64,000 nucleotides of DNA, from contig NZ_JADH01000003.1 in assembly GCF_000518285.1 (NCBI RefSeq), positions 1 through 64,000 on the forward strand. The letters run 5' to 3'. A program made the translations under genes and the position numbers. Source of the stretch: Williamsoniiplasma lucivorax ATCC 49196. Lineage in GTDB: Bacteria; Bacillota_I; Bacilli_A; Mycoplasmatales; Mycoplasmataceae. Below the pieces are notes generated by a model that did not search any database, was not told the origin of the DNA, and saw only the letters and a list, made by a program, of their open reading frames with translations. This document shows, in pieces, positions 54,258 through 64,000 of this stretch (position 1 is the first letter of the stretch; every line of letters begins with the position of its first letter).

Positions 54258-54406
54258 GATTTTCTCCTTTGGAATTGATGTTTAATAAAATTTTTTTAAA
54301 CTAGTTCAAATTTAGTTTAACAAAAAATGAAAAAAATTTATCATTTTTCCAAAATATTTATGAAAAAAATCATATAGAATATAATTATTGATAAAAGGAG
54401 GAAACA
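54258..54406. promoter_or_regulatory. Divergent agaS/deoR promoter region with operator candidate
   Basis: An 8-bp inverted repeat TTAAACTA-N9-TAGTTTAA (54296-54320) lies between the two genes. On the minus strand TTGAAC and TATTAA, 16 bases apart, form a fair promoter for agaS whose -35 falls inside the repeat. On the plus strand TATAAT near 54380 fits the DeoR gene, which starts after AAAAGGAGG. The repeat is a good candidate binding site for the DeoR product. Confidence 0.55.
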
Positions 54407-55177
54407 ATGGATCGCATTGAACGTCGTAAACAAATTATTGATGTTTTAAAAAACAAAAAACAGCTTTCTTTAAAAGAATATTTCTTATTCACATCAGAAG
54501 CTGGGATTGTCAACATTACAGCACGGCGAGACCTTGCCTTTTTTGAACAAAAAGGTTTGATTAGTTTAGAAACAGGATTAATTCATTATGTTGGTACGAA
54601 CAAAGCTGAGCAAGATCGCCAAGAACAAATTAATTTAAATAGTTTTAGTAAAAATAAAATTGCTCAATATGCCGCCTCTCTTTTAAAAACTGAAGATGTG
54701 ATTTATGTTGACCCGGGAACAACAAATGAATTTTTAGTCAAAAATATTAAAACTCCGATTAAGCTACTGATCACCAATGGTTTACATATTTTTAACCAAG
54801 CTAGAAAAAATCCCAAAATTAAACAAATTATTTTAATTGGGGGAGATTTCAGAACCAATACTGGGAGTTTTGTTGGCCAGTATGCCATTAAAATGTTGCA
54901 AGAATTACCTCGCTTTGATAAAGGTTTTTTCACAGCCAATAGTGTTGATGAAAATTTAGATTTTTATAACAACAACCAATTAGAAGGTGAAGTTTATCAA
55001 ATGGCACTCCAAAAAAGCCAACAAGCGATTGCTTTAATTGATGGCAATAAATTTAAAATTAAAGGGGATTATTATTTAGTTGCCAACATTGATGCTTTTA
55101 AAGTTTTTATCACCAGTACCCAAGCACCAAATAAAATTATTAACAAAGTTAGTCTACAAAAATTAAAAGTAGTTTAA
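54407..55177 (+). CDS. DeoR-family transcriptional repressor
   Basis: This 256-residue regulator has an N-terminal winged helix (RRKQIIDVLKNKKQLSLKEY, ITARRDLAFFEQKGLI) and a C-terminal sugar-phosphate sensor domain (VIYVDPGTTNEFLVKNI, IILIGGDFRTNTGSFVG, GFFTANSVDENLDFYN). It faces agaS across a shared promoter region, so it probably controls agaS and perhaps the downstream EIIC genes in response to a phosphorylated amino sugar. Confidence 0.92.
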   Translation: MDRIERRKQIIDVLKNKKQLSLKEYFLFTSEAGIVNITARRDLAFFEQKGLISLETGLIHYVGTNKAEQDRQEQINLNSFSKNKIAQYAASLLKTEDVIYVDPGTTNEFLVKNIKTPIKLLITNGLHIFNQARKNPKIKQIILIGGDFRTNTGSFVGQYAIKMLQELPRFDKGFFTANSVDENLDFYNNNQLEGEVYQMALQKSQQAIALIDGNKFKIKGDYYLVANIDAFKVFITSTQAPNKIINKVSLQKLKVV

Positions 55178-55210
55178 AAAATACCTTGAAAATTTCAAGG
55201 TATTTTTTCA
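55177..55210. terminator. Bidirectional terminator between deoR-type gene and crr
   Basis: AAATACCTTGAAA, loop, TTTCAAGGTATTT flanked by A and T runs. Confidence 0.9.
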
Positions 55211-55226
55211 TTTTTAAGTGTTGTTA

Positions 55227-55700
55227 CTATTTAATAATAGCAATTAAATCACCTTTTTTAACTGCACCAGTTTTTACAAGGTTAATTGTTTTACCCATAT
55301 CATTTGTGAAAACAATTGGAGTTTTAATTGAAGGAACTTTAGTTTTGATTTTTTTCAAATCAACATCAACTAATTTATCACCAACACGAACGTTTTGTCC
55401 TTGTTCAACATATGATGTGAATCCTTGACCATTTAAAGTTACTGTATCTAAACCAATGTGCAATAATAATTCAATACCTGTTTTGTGTTTAATTCCATAA
55501 GCATGTTTTGTTGGGAAAGCTGTGACTAATTCACCTTCCATTGGAGCAACAAATTCTCCATCAGTTGGATCAATAGCAAAACCATCGCCCATCATTTTTT
55601 CTTTGAAGACATCATCTTCAACCAAATCAAGACCAATTACTTTACCATTCACAGGGGCAAAGATTTGCACTTCTTTAGTCTTTTTCTTAAATATTCACAT
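55227..55700 (-). CDS. crr: PTS EIIA, glucose family
   Basis: This soluble 157-residue protein starts at ATG 55700 (MWIFKKKTKEVQIFAPVNGK, second codon TGA). Active-site His66 and His81 are visible in AFPTKHAYGIKH and LLLHIGLDTVTLNG; LVDVDLKKIK and GDLIAIIK complete the fold. It takes phosphate from HPr and hands it to the lone EIIB. Monocistronic, with a ribosome site GGAG. Confidence 0.95.
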
Positions 55701-55838
55701 ATTTTTCTCCTTGTATTTAATATTCAACCATCATTTTACATCAAGTATCTATTATAATCAATTAAAAAGATATGGTATAACTTATTAGTATCATTAATGA
55801 TAAAGGATTTACTCCATTAATGGGAAAGGAAATTATTT

Positions 55839-56741
55839 ATGCAACATATTGCCGAATTTGTTATTGCTTTAACTGCTTTTGTGGGATTAATCACTTCACT
55901 ATTTGTTTTTCATAAATTTTGAGCCAAAACCACAAAAACAATTTGAGTGCGTTTAATTATTATGGTTTGACTCTTAATTAGTGAAATTTGATTTATTGTC
56001 AACAATCAAGTTTTTGAAATGTATATTTTAAAAGATGGTGAATGAATTATTAATTCAAAATTTATGTATTTTGAATTATGTAATTTATTAACTGTGACTG
56101 GAGCGATTTTAATGTTTATGCCAACGAAGTTAAATCTTGATATGCTTTTACCATTAGCAATCATTGCCCCAATTATTGTTTTAATCGTACCAACACAAGA
56201 ATCACAATCATGAAGTTTTGCTAACTTTAGATACTGAAATTATTACTTTGGACATATTGGAATTATTTTTGGTTATTTATATATTTATTTATATGACTTC
56301 ACTGGTGCTCGTTTAAGTTGAAAAAGCATGCGTAGAAGTATGGCATTTGCCCTATTCTTCTTAACATTTGTCATGGTTTGAAATATGGCATTTGTTCCAA
56401 ATGGACATAACCCACTAGATCCAGCCCCACCTGGTTCAACAATTACTGATCTAAATAATTATTGAGGTCCGAACTATGTTTATAAATTTATTCTTTACTA
56501 CTTAGGTTTAGGAACACAAAGTTTATTAGCCCAATACTTCTTAATGATTTTTGTTTTAGGACCAGTCATTATGTTAGTTGGTTGAACCATCATTTATTTT
56601 GTCCGACCAATTTATGCTGATCGTGGGACCGAAAAATTAAAATATAATGTTAAAGAAGATATTTTAGGTTTTAAAACCACATTTACTAAAGCAAATATGA
56701 AACAAATTTTCCAAACAACAATTAAAAAAATCAAACCCTAG
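55839..56741 (+). CDS. YwaF/TMEM164-like integral membrane protein, copy 1
   Basis: This 300-residue protein is hydrophobic throughout (about seven TM) and can be read only with TGA as Trp. Family hallmarks: FMYFELCNLLTVTGAI with a conserved Cys, DMLLPLAIIAPIIVLIVP, FGHIGIIFGYLYIYLY with a conserved His, FVMVWNMAF and NNYWGPNYVYKFILYYL. The bacterial family is known as YwaF/TIGR02206; the animal relative TMEM164 is an acyltransferase using Cys and His, so a lipid role is conceivable. ATG 55839 follows GGGAAAGGAAA. A related copy follows directly. Confidence 0.78.
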
Positions 56742-56755
56742 TTTGGTTTTTTTCT
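56728..56755 (+). terminator. Terminator between the two YwaF-like genes
   Basis: CAAAC, CCTA loop containing the TAG stop region, GTTTG followed by T residues on the plus strand. Confidence 0.65.
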
Positions 56756-56835
56756 TTTAAAATCATCTTTTGGAGACAAAATATCAAGCAATAAATATGA
56801 TATCTAATGTAAGATTATAAAAGGAGGGATATAAA

Positions 56836-57687
56836 ATGAATCACATTCCAGAATATATTACTGAAATTATAATTAGTATCATTGTGATGTCTTCACTTTT
56901 TATTTTTCATAAATTTTGAGCAAAAACTGCTAAAACCTATTGAGTGCGCATCGTCATTCTGATTTGAATGTTAGCTGTGCAAATTTGATTTTACATCGAC
57001 AAAGATATTTTCAATCCGAATGCGGACAAATTTATGTACTTTGAATTATGTAATATGGTTGCTTGAACTTCAATTATCTTGATGATTTTCCCAACCAAAA
57101 TTCAAGTTGATGCACTTTTACCACTAGCAATCATTGGCCCCACTTTAACAATTTTAATTCCTTTAAATAAGGGCTTTACATTTGCTGAGTGAGAATATTA
57201 CCAATTTTATTTCGGACATCTTGGTACACTTTTTGGTTATTTTTATATTTATTTATATGGTTATACCAATTCCAAACTTAGTTGAGTATCAATCAAAAGA
57301 TCAATGTGTTATGCTTTTATCTTTTTAACATTTGTGATGGTTTGAAATATGGCTTATTCACGACACAATCCCCTTGAACCAGCCCCATCAGGACAAGGTA
57401 ATTTATGATGAGGTCCAAATTATATTTATGGATTAATTCTTTTTAATATTGGTTTAGGTTCTCTAAGTTTATTAAATCAGTACTTTATGATGATCTTGGT
57501 TTTAGGACCAGCAATGATGTTGATTGCTTACACCATTTTATATTTCGTCAGACCACTTTATGCTCACTGTGGAACTGAAAAATTAAAATTCAATATTCAT
57601 GATGACATTCTTGGTTTGAAAGCTTTCTTTACTAAAGAAAATGTAAAACATAAATGATTAAGAATTATCAATAAAATCAAAGCTTAA
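56836..57687 (+). CDS. YwaF/TMEM164-like integral membrane protein, copy 2
   Basis: This 283-residue tandem paralogue of the previous gene starts at ATG 56836 after AAAGGAGGG. It has the same landmarks in the same order: FMYFELCNMVAWTSIIL, LLPLAIIGPTLTILIP, FGHLGTLFGYFYIYLY, FVMVWNMAYSRHNPLEPAP, LWWGPNYIYGLILFNIG and a C-terminal FVRPLYAHCGTEKLKF. The two copies have diverged clearly, so the duplication is not recent. It has its own terminator, and a terminator precedes it, so it is probably transcribed alone. Confidence 0.78.
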
Positions 57688-57690
57688 ATT

Positions 57691-57731
57691 AAAAATCTCT
57701 AAAACTAACTACTAGTTTTAGAGATTTTTAA
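57691..57731. terminator. Bidirectional terminator
   Basis: AAATCTCTAAAACTA, loop, TAGTTTTAGAGATTT then T residues, between convergent genes. Confidence 0.92.
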
Positions 57732-57744
57732 ATGTTAATTCAAT

Positions 57745-59199
57745 TTACATAAAAGCATAAGCCACTAAATAAACAATAAAGACAACATCCAAGACCCAAA
57801 CTAAGGGGTGAACTTCTTTAATTTTTTTAGTAGCAATTGCCCCAATTGAATAAGCAATAATGCCCATGACAATCCCGTTGGCAATCGAAAATGTGATCAC
57901 CATAAAGAGAATTGCAAAGAAGGCTCCTAAGCCAATTTCAGTTCTTGATCATTCAATTTCAGTGACTGATTTAATCATGACTGTTCCGATAAAAACAGTG
58001 GCTGCCCCACTTAAACAATTTGGCATCATTTTAAAAATCGGAAATAATGCTAAACTTAATAAAAATCCACAACTTGTCACAATGCTGGCTAATCCAGTTC
58101 TAGCCCCTTGCATAATCCCAACACAACTCTCAGTATAACAAGCCATATGTGAAACACCTAAAGCTGAACCCATGACAGTTGCTCCAGCATCAATCACTAA
58201 AGCTTTGGGAGGGATTTCTTGATTTAATCCTGATGCACGATTCATTTCAATATTCACACTAGTTAATGTTCCGGTAGCATCGAAGAAATTTAAAATAATA
58301 AAGATAAAAATGGAAATATACATTGTTGGTTTATTCCAAATTTCGGGATTGATAAATTGTTTATAAGTGTGTTCTAGATTAGTCACAAAACCATGAAATT
58401 CTGAATAATCTCATTGCCCATCTTTTCATTTGGCTGTGCCAAATGAATGTTTAATAGCAGCATTATCAGTGACATTTGCTAAGATAATCACAATCACAAA
58501 ACCAATTAACAACATCACAATCACAGGCGCAAAAAACTTTTTATAAAATAAAATAATCGCTCCAAATAAAACGGCTGTTCCTAAAATAATTCCTGGATAG
58601 TTCATTTTAAAGTCAGATAGATTAGCGATTGGTAATCCTGATGGTGATGTTTGCACTCATCCCATATTAACAATTCCGACATAAGCGATGAAAAATCCAA
58701 TACCAACCCCAATTGCTAAATGAATTGAGTGTGGCAAACTACGAATTAAAGTGGCTCTTAATTTGGTGACAGACATCAAACAAAAGATTAATGATGAAAG
58801 AGTTGTTGCAATTAGTGCCCCTTCATAACCAATACCACCTTGATTAGCAATATTAAAGGAAAACATCGCATTTAAACCCATACTGGGTGCTAAACCAATC
58901 GGCACATTAGCACTTAAACCCATCACCAAAGTAGCAATAAATGAAGCAACTGCTGTAGCGACAAACACACCCCCGCTACTCATGTGTTGTGTTGGATCAC
59001 TAATGCTTTGTGCTTGACCTAAAAGATTTGGTTCCACTGATAAAATATAAATCATTGATAAAAAGGTACTTACCCCACCAATAATTTCTTTTTTAAAAGT
59101 TGTTTTGAAATCACTGAATTTAAAATACTTGGCAATTTTAGAATTTTCCAGATAATTTCGTTGTAAGCTCTTTTGAGCTTTAAAATTTTTTTTGTTCAT
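57745..59199 (-). CDS. NCS2-family purine (guanine/hypoxanthine/adenine) permease
   Basis: This 484-residue permease of the AzgA/PbuG type imports purine bases. It has TTFKKEIIGGVSTFLSMIYI, VGLSANVPIGLAPSMGLNAM-like (GLSANVPIGLAPSMGLNAMF), IGVGIGFFIAYVGIVNMG, FDATGTLTSVN, GVSHMACYTESCVGIMQGAR, GLASIVTSCGFL. ATG 59199 (MNKKNFKAQKS) follows AGAGG. A guanine-type riboswitch precedes the gene. Twelve to fourteen TM segments. Confidence 0.93.
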
Positions 59200-59228
59200 T
59201 GAACCTCTATTCTTAACCAGATAAGAAG

Positions 59229-59269
59229 AAAAAAGAAAAAAGTTAACCAATGGAGAGAATATTAGTTAA
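59229..59269 (-). terminator. Riboswitch expression-platform terminator
   Basis: TTAACTAAT and ATTGGTTAA (one G-U pair) form a 9-bp stem followed by CTTTTTTCTTTTTT on the minus strand, 30 bases before the permease start. Confidence 0.7.
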
Positions 59270-59343
59270 AAATATCAAAGTTCTATTATATTTTGGTTAC
59301 AATACCGTAATTAATAGAGCTTTACAGAAAGTCTTAATAGAAA

Positions 59344-59405
59344 CTTATAGAAATTAGATTGGTCTAATTGTAGAAACACCAACCCATTATGTCGGTTTAT
59401 ACAAG
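59344..59405 (-). promoter_or_regulatory. Purine (guanine-type) riboswitch aptamer
   Basis: On the minus strand the aptamer reads P1 CTTGTA/TATAAG, P2 ACCGAC/GTTGGT closing a seven-base loop ATAATGG, joining strand GTTTCTAC, and P3 AATTAG/CTAATT with ACCAAT. The joining sequence and the GG/CC needed for the loop-loop contact are present. The base before the 3' P1 strand is C, the guanine-specifying identity (C74 in the Bacillus xpt aptamer). With the downstream terminator it should switch off the permease when guanine or hypoxanthine is plentiful. Confidence 0.85.
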
Positions 59406-59612
59406 CACTATTAACTACATTTTCATTTTAGTCCAAAATTGTTTTAAAATATTGTTTTTTTCAAAAAAACCTTATTAAGTGGTTAAAAATAAATCTTCTT
59501 GGGGATAACACATTCCCAAGAAGAAAAAATTTTTGAATAACATAGTCTTAATCTTGATTTTTATTGTGGTTTTTTTATCATATATGAAGTGCTAAAAAAC
59601 AGGGAGATTTAC
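59406..59612. other. Intergenic region between the riboswitch and the 59613 gene
   Basis: Divergent promoter region. It contains an inverted repeat CTTCTTGGG/CCCAAGAAG separated by 11 bases (59493-59523), of unknown role; without a T run on either side it is not a convincing terminator. No gene seen. Confidence 0.4.
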
Positions 59613-60143
59613 ATGAAGTTAATAACAATATGAAAAAGGATGAACAAAATCATTGTTTGTTTAACGTGCATTGGTTTAATTTTTTTTGGGATGATGGTAG
59701 CTTTGAGTGTTTATGTCGCAGACCAAAGAAAAAACAATGATAATATTGTCTCATTGCAAGACTTTGGATCAGTCAAAGCACATAGCATCAAAAATATTTC
59801 TAATATTCAACACGAAAATTACAATGGTGCAATTGCTGATGAACGTTCATCATCATATTATGGTTATGATATTTACTATTTCACATTTGAAATTGGATCT
59901 CATAAATTCATCTACCATGTTAGTCGAGTTAAAATATCTGCAGTTGATCCCACTGATTTACAACCACAGCAAGATTATTTAAACTTCATTAAATATGTCA
60001 GACAAACATTGATGGATAATTTAATCCTCAACCTTTCTTTGCCAAAAAGCATTTTTCCACATATGCAAATCGCAAGTTCAAATGTCTTCAATGGTTGAAT
60101 GTTGTATCAAACATTTCAAACCCACTTAAATAGTTATTGATAA
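59613..60143 (+). CDS. Hypothetical membrane-anchored protein
   Basis: This 176-residue protein starts at ATG 59613 (MKLITIWKRMNKIIVCL), with AGGGAG eight bases upstream; codon 7 is TGA. One TM at about 12-34 (VCLTCIGLIFFGMMVALSVY) precedes an outer-facing or cytosolic soluble domain (YYGYDIYYFTFEIGSHKFIY, DYLNFIKYVRQTLMDN). No family recognised. Confidence 0.7.
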
Positions 60144-60173
60144 AATTTCCTCTTTCAATTGGTTTACTCAATA

Positions 60174-60204
60174 AAAAAATATGTCCTCAAAGACATATTT
60201 TTTT
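60174..60204. terminator. Bidirectional terminator next to ptsI
   Basis: AAAAAATATGTC, loop, GACATATTTTTTT between convergent genes. Confidence 0.9.
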
Positions 60205-60208
60205 AAAT

Positions 60209-61936
60209 TTAATGATCGATTTTAGCTAAGAAGGCATCGACTAATGCTAACACTTCCTCATTAGTTTCTAATTCTAAAGCTTGGTTGGCAAGGTCTTGAG
60301 CATCTTTTAAATCAATTTTACTCATTAATTGACGAGCACGCAGAACTGAAGAAGCACTCATTGAGAAAGCATCTAGTCCTAATCCGATTAATAATGGAAT
60401 GGCTTGCACATCTCCAGCCATCTCACCACACATTCCAACTCAACGTTTTTTAGTGTGTCCACCATCAATAGTCATTTTAATTAAACGCAATAATGATGGG
60501 TTAGTTGGTTGGTATAAATAAGCCACTTTTTCACTCATTCTGTCAGCAGCCATCGAATATTGAACTAAATCATTAGTTCCAATTGAGAAGAAATCAGCAT
60601 GTTTAGCAAATTTATCAGCATTCACTGCAGCGGCCGGAATTTCCACCATCATTCCGATTTGCACATTTTTGTCATATTTAATGTTTTCGCTATCTAATTC
60701 TTTTTTGCATTGTTCAACAAATGCTTTGGCATCTTTAAATTCATCAACTGTGGCAATCATTGGGAACATAATTCCTAATTCTCCAAAAGCTGATGCTCTT
60801 AATAAAGCACGAATTTGGTCACGGAAAACTTCTTTTTTATCTAATGTAAAACGAATTGCACGATATCCTAAAAACGGGTTCATCTCATGTGGGAATTCAT
60901 AATAAGATAGTTTTTTATCTCCACCAATATCTAATGTACGAATCACAACTAATTGTTTGTTCATTGCTTCTACGACTTTTTTATAAGCAACAAATTGTTC
61001 TTCTTCAGTTGGGAAATGATCATTGTCCATATATAAGAATTCTGAACGGAATAAACCAATTCCTTCTGCTCCACTTTCCAATACTCCATCAATATCAGCT
61101 GGCGAACCAATGTTCGCTTCAATTAATTTAGTTTGACCATCTTTGGTTTTTGACACTTGGTTTTTGAATTTTTTTAATTCTTCTTTAAAAGCGGCAAATT
61201 TTTGCGCTTCAGCTAAATAACTATCAATTGTGGTTTGGTCAAGATCTAATTCGACAATTCCATTAGTTCCATCAAGAGCAAAAACTTCACCATCTTTAAC
61301 ATCTTGAGTAATTGTTTTTAATCCTAAAACTGCAGGAATTTCTAAACTTCTCGCCATAATGGCCGCATGACTAGTTCTCCCACCAATATTAGTGGCAAAA
61401 CCTTTAACAAATTTTTTATCTAATTGTGCAGTTTGACTTGGTGTTAAGTCTTCAGCCACAATAATCACTTCTTCTTTAATCGTTGATAAATCAATAATTT
61501 TAATGCCCATTAAATGTTTGATGATTCTTGAAGCAACATCTTTAATATCGGCACATCTTTCTTTGAAATATGGATCATCCATTTCTGCAAACATTTGGTA
61601 ATATTTGTTAGAAATCGTTTGCACAGCAAATTCAGCATTAGACTGATCATCATTAATCATAGCAATGTATTCATCTTTGACTGCTGGGTCTGATGCAATT
61701 TCTTTGTGGGCTTCAAAAATTGCTGCTTTTTCTGCCCCAAGTTTAACTTCTGTTGTTTGTCGCAAATGGTCTAACTCTTCAACTGAAACTGCAATAGCAT
61801 TTTCTAATTTTGTGATTTCAGCCTTGGTGTCTGAAATTTTAGTATCTTGGATGTTAATGTGTTCTTCTGCAAGAACTAAAGCTTTTGCAACTGCAATCCC
61901 TTCACTAGCACCAATTCCTTTTAATTTTTTACTCAT
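60209..61936 (-). CDS. ptsI: PTS enzyme I (phosphoenolpyruvate-protein phosphotransferase)
   Basis: EI (575 aa) takes phosphate from PEP and passes it to HPr for all PTS permeases in this window. It has [16 protein letters not shown], phospho-His190 in [13 protein letters not shown], the PEP-binding [42 protein letters not shown] and [14 protein letters not shown] 61936 ([10 protein letters not shown]) follows GTAGGTG. No ptsH is adjacent, so the gene is monocistronic here. Position 480 region has one TGA Trp. Confidence 0.96.
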
Positions 61937-62129
61937 ATTTTCACCTACTAACCACATTATATAATAAAAGCCTGATTTTCAACTATATAAACTGACCATT
62001 ATTAACAAAAAGGTAGGAGTTTTTAAAGGAAAAAGTTCTCTAAAGTGGTAAGTTTGTTTTATTCATGACTTTTTATACTTTAAAATTAATTATAATAAAA
62101 ACATAACTATTTTAAAGGAGTCATCAATT

Positions 62130-63494
62130 ATGGAAAAATTACGAGAGTTAATCAAAAAGGAAAATGATTTTAAAAATTTTAATTTAAAATCAGAATTTGT
62201 CGGAGAAGAAAATTTCTTTTTCCCAGATGCCGAAGTTATTTTCTTGTTTAGTGGTCAACAAACCATTAAACAAGCCAACAACCAAACTGTTTATGTTGTC
62301 TTTGACAAAACACCGTTTTATGCTGAAAAAGGTGGACAAATTAATGATCGCGGAACGATTAAATGAGCCGGGGGGAGTGGGATCATCATTGATGTCCAAC
62401 CAACTTGTGATGGAGTAAATATTCATGAAATTACCATTACTGGTGATTTAAAAATTGGGGATAAAGTCGCAGCTCAAGTCGATCAAGAAAAACGTTTATT
62501 GACAATGAAAAATCACACCGCAACGCACTTAACAACAGCGGCTGCTTATGAAGTGTTAGGACCAAGTTTAGACCACACCACTTCTTTTAATGATGAATTA
62601 GGCATGCGCAAAGATTTTGCTTATCATCGTGTGATTACTAAAGAAGAATTGAAAAGAATTCAAGACATTACTTTAAAAAGTATTGCTGATAGCATTCCTC
62701 GAGAAATTCATTTCACCACACCAGACAAAGCCATTAATGAATTTCACGCTTTATCTTTTGATGGTGATAAATTTGATGATGAAACACTTGTCCGTGTTAT
62801 TCGTTTTGGCAAATTCTCTTGTGAACTTTGTGCCGGAACACATGTCGCGAACACTAGTGATTTAGAAGATTATGTGATCACTAATTTAGAATCAAAAGGC
62901 AATGGTCGATTCCGTATTAAAGCTTTAACAAGTTTTAAAACAGTTAAAGAATACTATGATAACCTGCTTGCTGAACAAACTAAAAAAATGGAAAGTTTAA
63001 TCTCCAAATATGCTAACTTTAAAAACCAACAAGGTGATCAAGATATTGCAAATAAAGTTAAGGAAATTCAGCAACTTGATCACACTAGACAAAATATTGA
63101 TCAATTTCAAACCACTCTTGATGAGTTAAATGAATTGATCAGAATTGCTGAAAAAGAATTTGCTAAACAAAATGAAGCGAATATTTTTGAAGAAATAAAA
63201 CATCTGCAACCACAAATTAATGATCAAGGAATTAAACAAATTAACTTTGAAAAAAATAATTTGAACATTAATCTTTTAAGAAGTATTGGTGAGGAATTGA
63301 AAAAAAATCATGATGATTTAATTGTCATTTTAAAAAGTCCCAGTGCAGAAGGTAACTTTGTTTATGTCACAATTAGTGAATCATTAAAAGGTCGAGTTTC
63401 TGCTGTTGAAATTTTAAAAAATCTCAAAGATATCACCGCTAAGGGTGGGGGTAGTGAATTAGCTGCTCAAGGGAAATACGAATTAATCAATTAA
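62130..63494 (+). CDS. Alanyl-tRNA editing protein (AlaX-L type)
   Basis: This 454-residue protein matches the editing and C-Ala halves of alanyl-tRNA synthetase but lacks the aminoacylation domain. It shows FYAEKGGQINDRGTI, the zinc-editing motifs HTATH (His129, His133) and CELCAGTH (Cys234, His238), the RFRIKALTS strand, a coiled coil (ISKYANFKNQQGDQDIANKV) and a C-terminal DHHA1-like part ending DITAKGGGSELAAQGKY. Such free-standing proteins hydrolyse Ser- or Gly-tRNA-Ala. TGA Trp at 79. The AAAGGAG before ATG 62130 is good. Confidence 0.9.
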
Positions 63495-63504
63495 AAATGA
63501 CATT

Positions 63505-63535
63505 AAAAAACTTGTGGAACTCCACAAGTTTTTTT
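63505..63535. terminator. Bidirectional terminator between alaX-type gene and thrS
   Basis: AAAAACTTGTGGA, loop, TCCACAAGTTTTTTT between convergent genes. Confidence 0.9.
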
Positions 63536-63538
63536 AGC

Positions 63539-64000
63539 TTATTTTTTGTCTTTGATTTCTTGAAGAATTTTTTTCAAGAAATCAGCTTTAGACATCTCGA
63601 TTAATTCTTCACTACCATATTGACGATAGTTAACTGTGTTGTTAGCTAATTCATTTGGACCTAAAACAAGTTGATACGGAATTTTGTTGATTTGGGCTTC
63701 ACGAATTTTTCATGCTAAACGTTCATCACGAGCATCAATACGCGCTCTCACAAATTCTTTTCTTAACATATTTTTGATATCTTCAGCATAAGCTTCACAA
63801 GCTTCATCACCAATGGAAATAATTTCCACTTGATTTGGTGATAGTCACAATGGCAACGCCCCTTTATGTTGTTCTAATAGTGTGGCTATAAAACGTTCAT
63901 AAGTTCCGATTTGTGCACAGTGAATCATAATTGGACGTTTTAATTGTTGGTCAGCATCTAGATAAGTGACATCAAATTTTTGTGGTTGTAAGAAGTCTAA
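63539..64000 (-). CDS. thrS: Threonyl-tRNA synthetase, C-terminal part (cut by window edge)
   Basis: The last 153 codons are visible. Motif 3 of class II synthetases with its arginine is seen in CAQIGTYERFIATLLEQH, followed by GALPLWLSPNQVEIISIG and the anticodon-binding domain (VRARIDARDERLAWKIREAQ, PYQLVLGPNEL, YRQYGSEELIEMS). Trp codons are TGA. The rest lies beyond position 64000. Confidence 0.95.

Noticed and set aside
1-64000. tRNA or rRNA genes
   Set aside because: I found no cloverleaf with conserved T-arm and no rRNA sequence blocks by reading both strands; a tRNAscan run would be decisive.
1-64000. Replication origin or DnaA-box cluster
   Set aside because: No dnaA or dnaN and no cluster of DnaA boxes seen.

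Overview
The window comes from a wall-less bacterium of the class Mollicutes. The DNA is very AT-rich. Almost every conserved gene is readable end to end only if TGA is read as tryptophan, and expected Trp positions are TGA throughout (uvrC flanks, opp, ftsK, PTS genes, rplT, deoA). Lipoproteins with a MKKLL-type signal and cysteine, an Opp importer, a large PTS complement and a C-type guanine riboswitch fit the Entomoplasmatales (Mesoplasma, Entomoplasma, Williamsoniiplasma, Spiroplasma). The genus is an inference.

Layout. 1-1770: the start of one IS3-type transposase and a second IS3-like element with a stop codon in orfA. 1838-5269: a 1143-residue lipoprotein made of two related halves. 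5550-6902: PepV-like dipeptidase. 6959-11028: four tandem genes for membrane-anchored proteins with a C-terminal J-domain (two intact, one frameshifted across a (Thr-Lys-Pro)12 minisatellite, one with a single in-frame stop). 11067-12003: rplU-prp-rpmA. 12191-12544: a small precursor with a double-glycine leader and a His/Pro tail. 12796-16745: rsmI, greA, uvrC and a membrane protein. 16843-25444: oppBCDF-A. 25770-32546: a membrane protein, ftsK, an RNase J paralogue lacking its metal ligands, and a large membrane protein. 33141-33331: a probable free-standing structured RNA.

33394-40829: deoA, then a divergent EIIA-EIIB-EIIC permease with mupG, then nadK and trpS. 40852-48334: a small CxxC protein, a fructose-type PTS permease, a two-TM protein, infC-rpmI-rplT (L20 carries a 200-residue tail shared with the neighbouring membrane protein), a lone EIIB, and a Zn-ribbon/MuF-like pair. 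48407-55700: two EIIC-only permeases, small membrane proteins, an AgaS isomerase, a divergent DeoR repressor and crr (EIIA). 55839-57687: two tandem YwaF/TMEM164-like membrane proteins. 57745-59405: a purine permease under a guanine-type riboswitch. 59613-64000: an anchored protein, ptsI, an AlaX-type editing enzyme and the end of thrS.

Functionally, the window is dominated by scavenging. Peptides enter by Opp and are cut by PepV; purines and pyrimidine nucleosides are salvaged by the NCS2 permease and DeoA. Sugars and amino sugars enter by a modular PTS: EI (ptsI), EIIA (crr) and a lone EIIB can serve the two EIIC-only proteins, while two other permeases carry their own A and B domains. AgaS/DeoR and MupG point to amino sugar and muropeptide-sugar use. 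Most genes lie on the minus strand, and Rho-independent hairpins separate most units.
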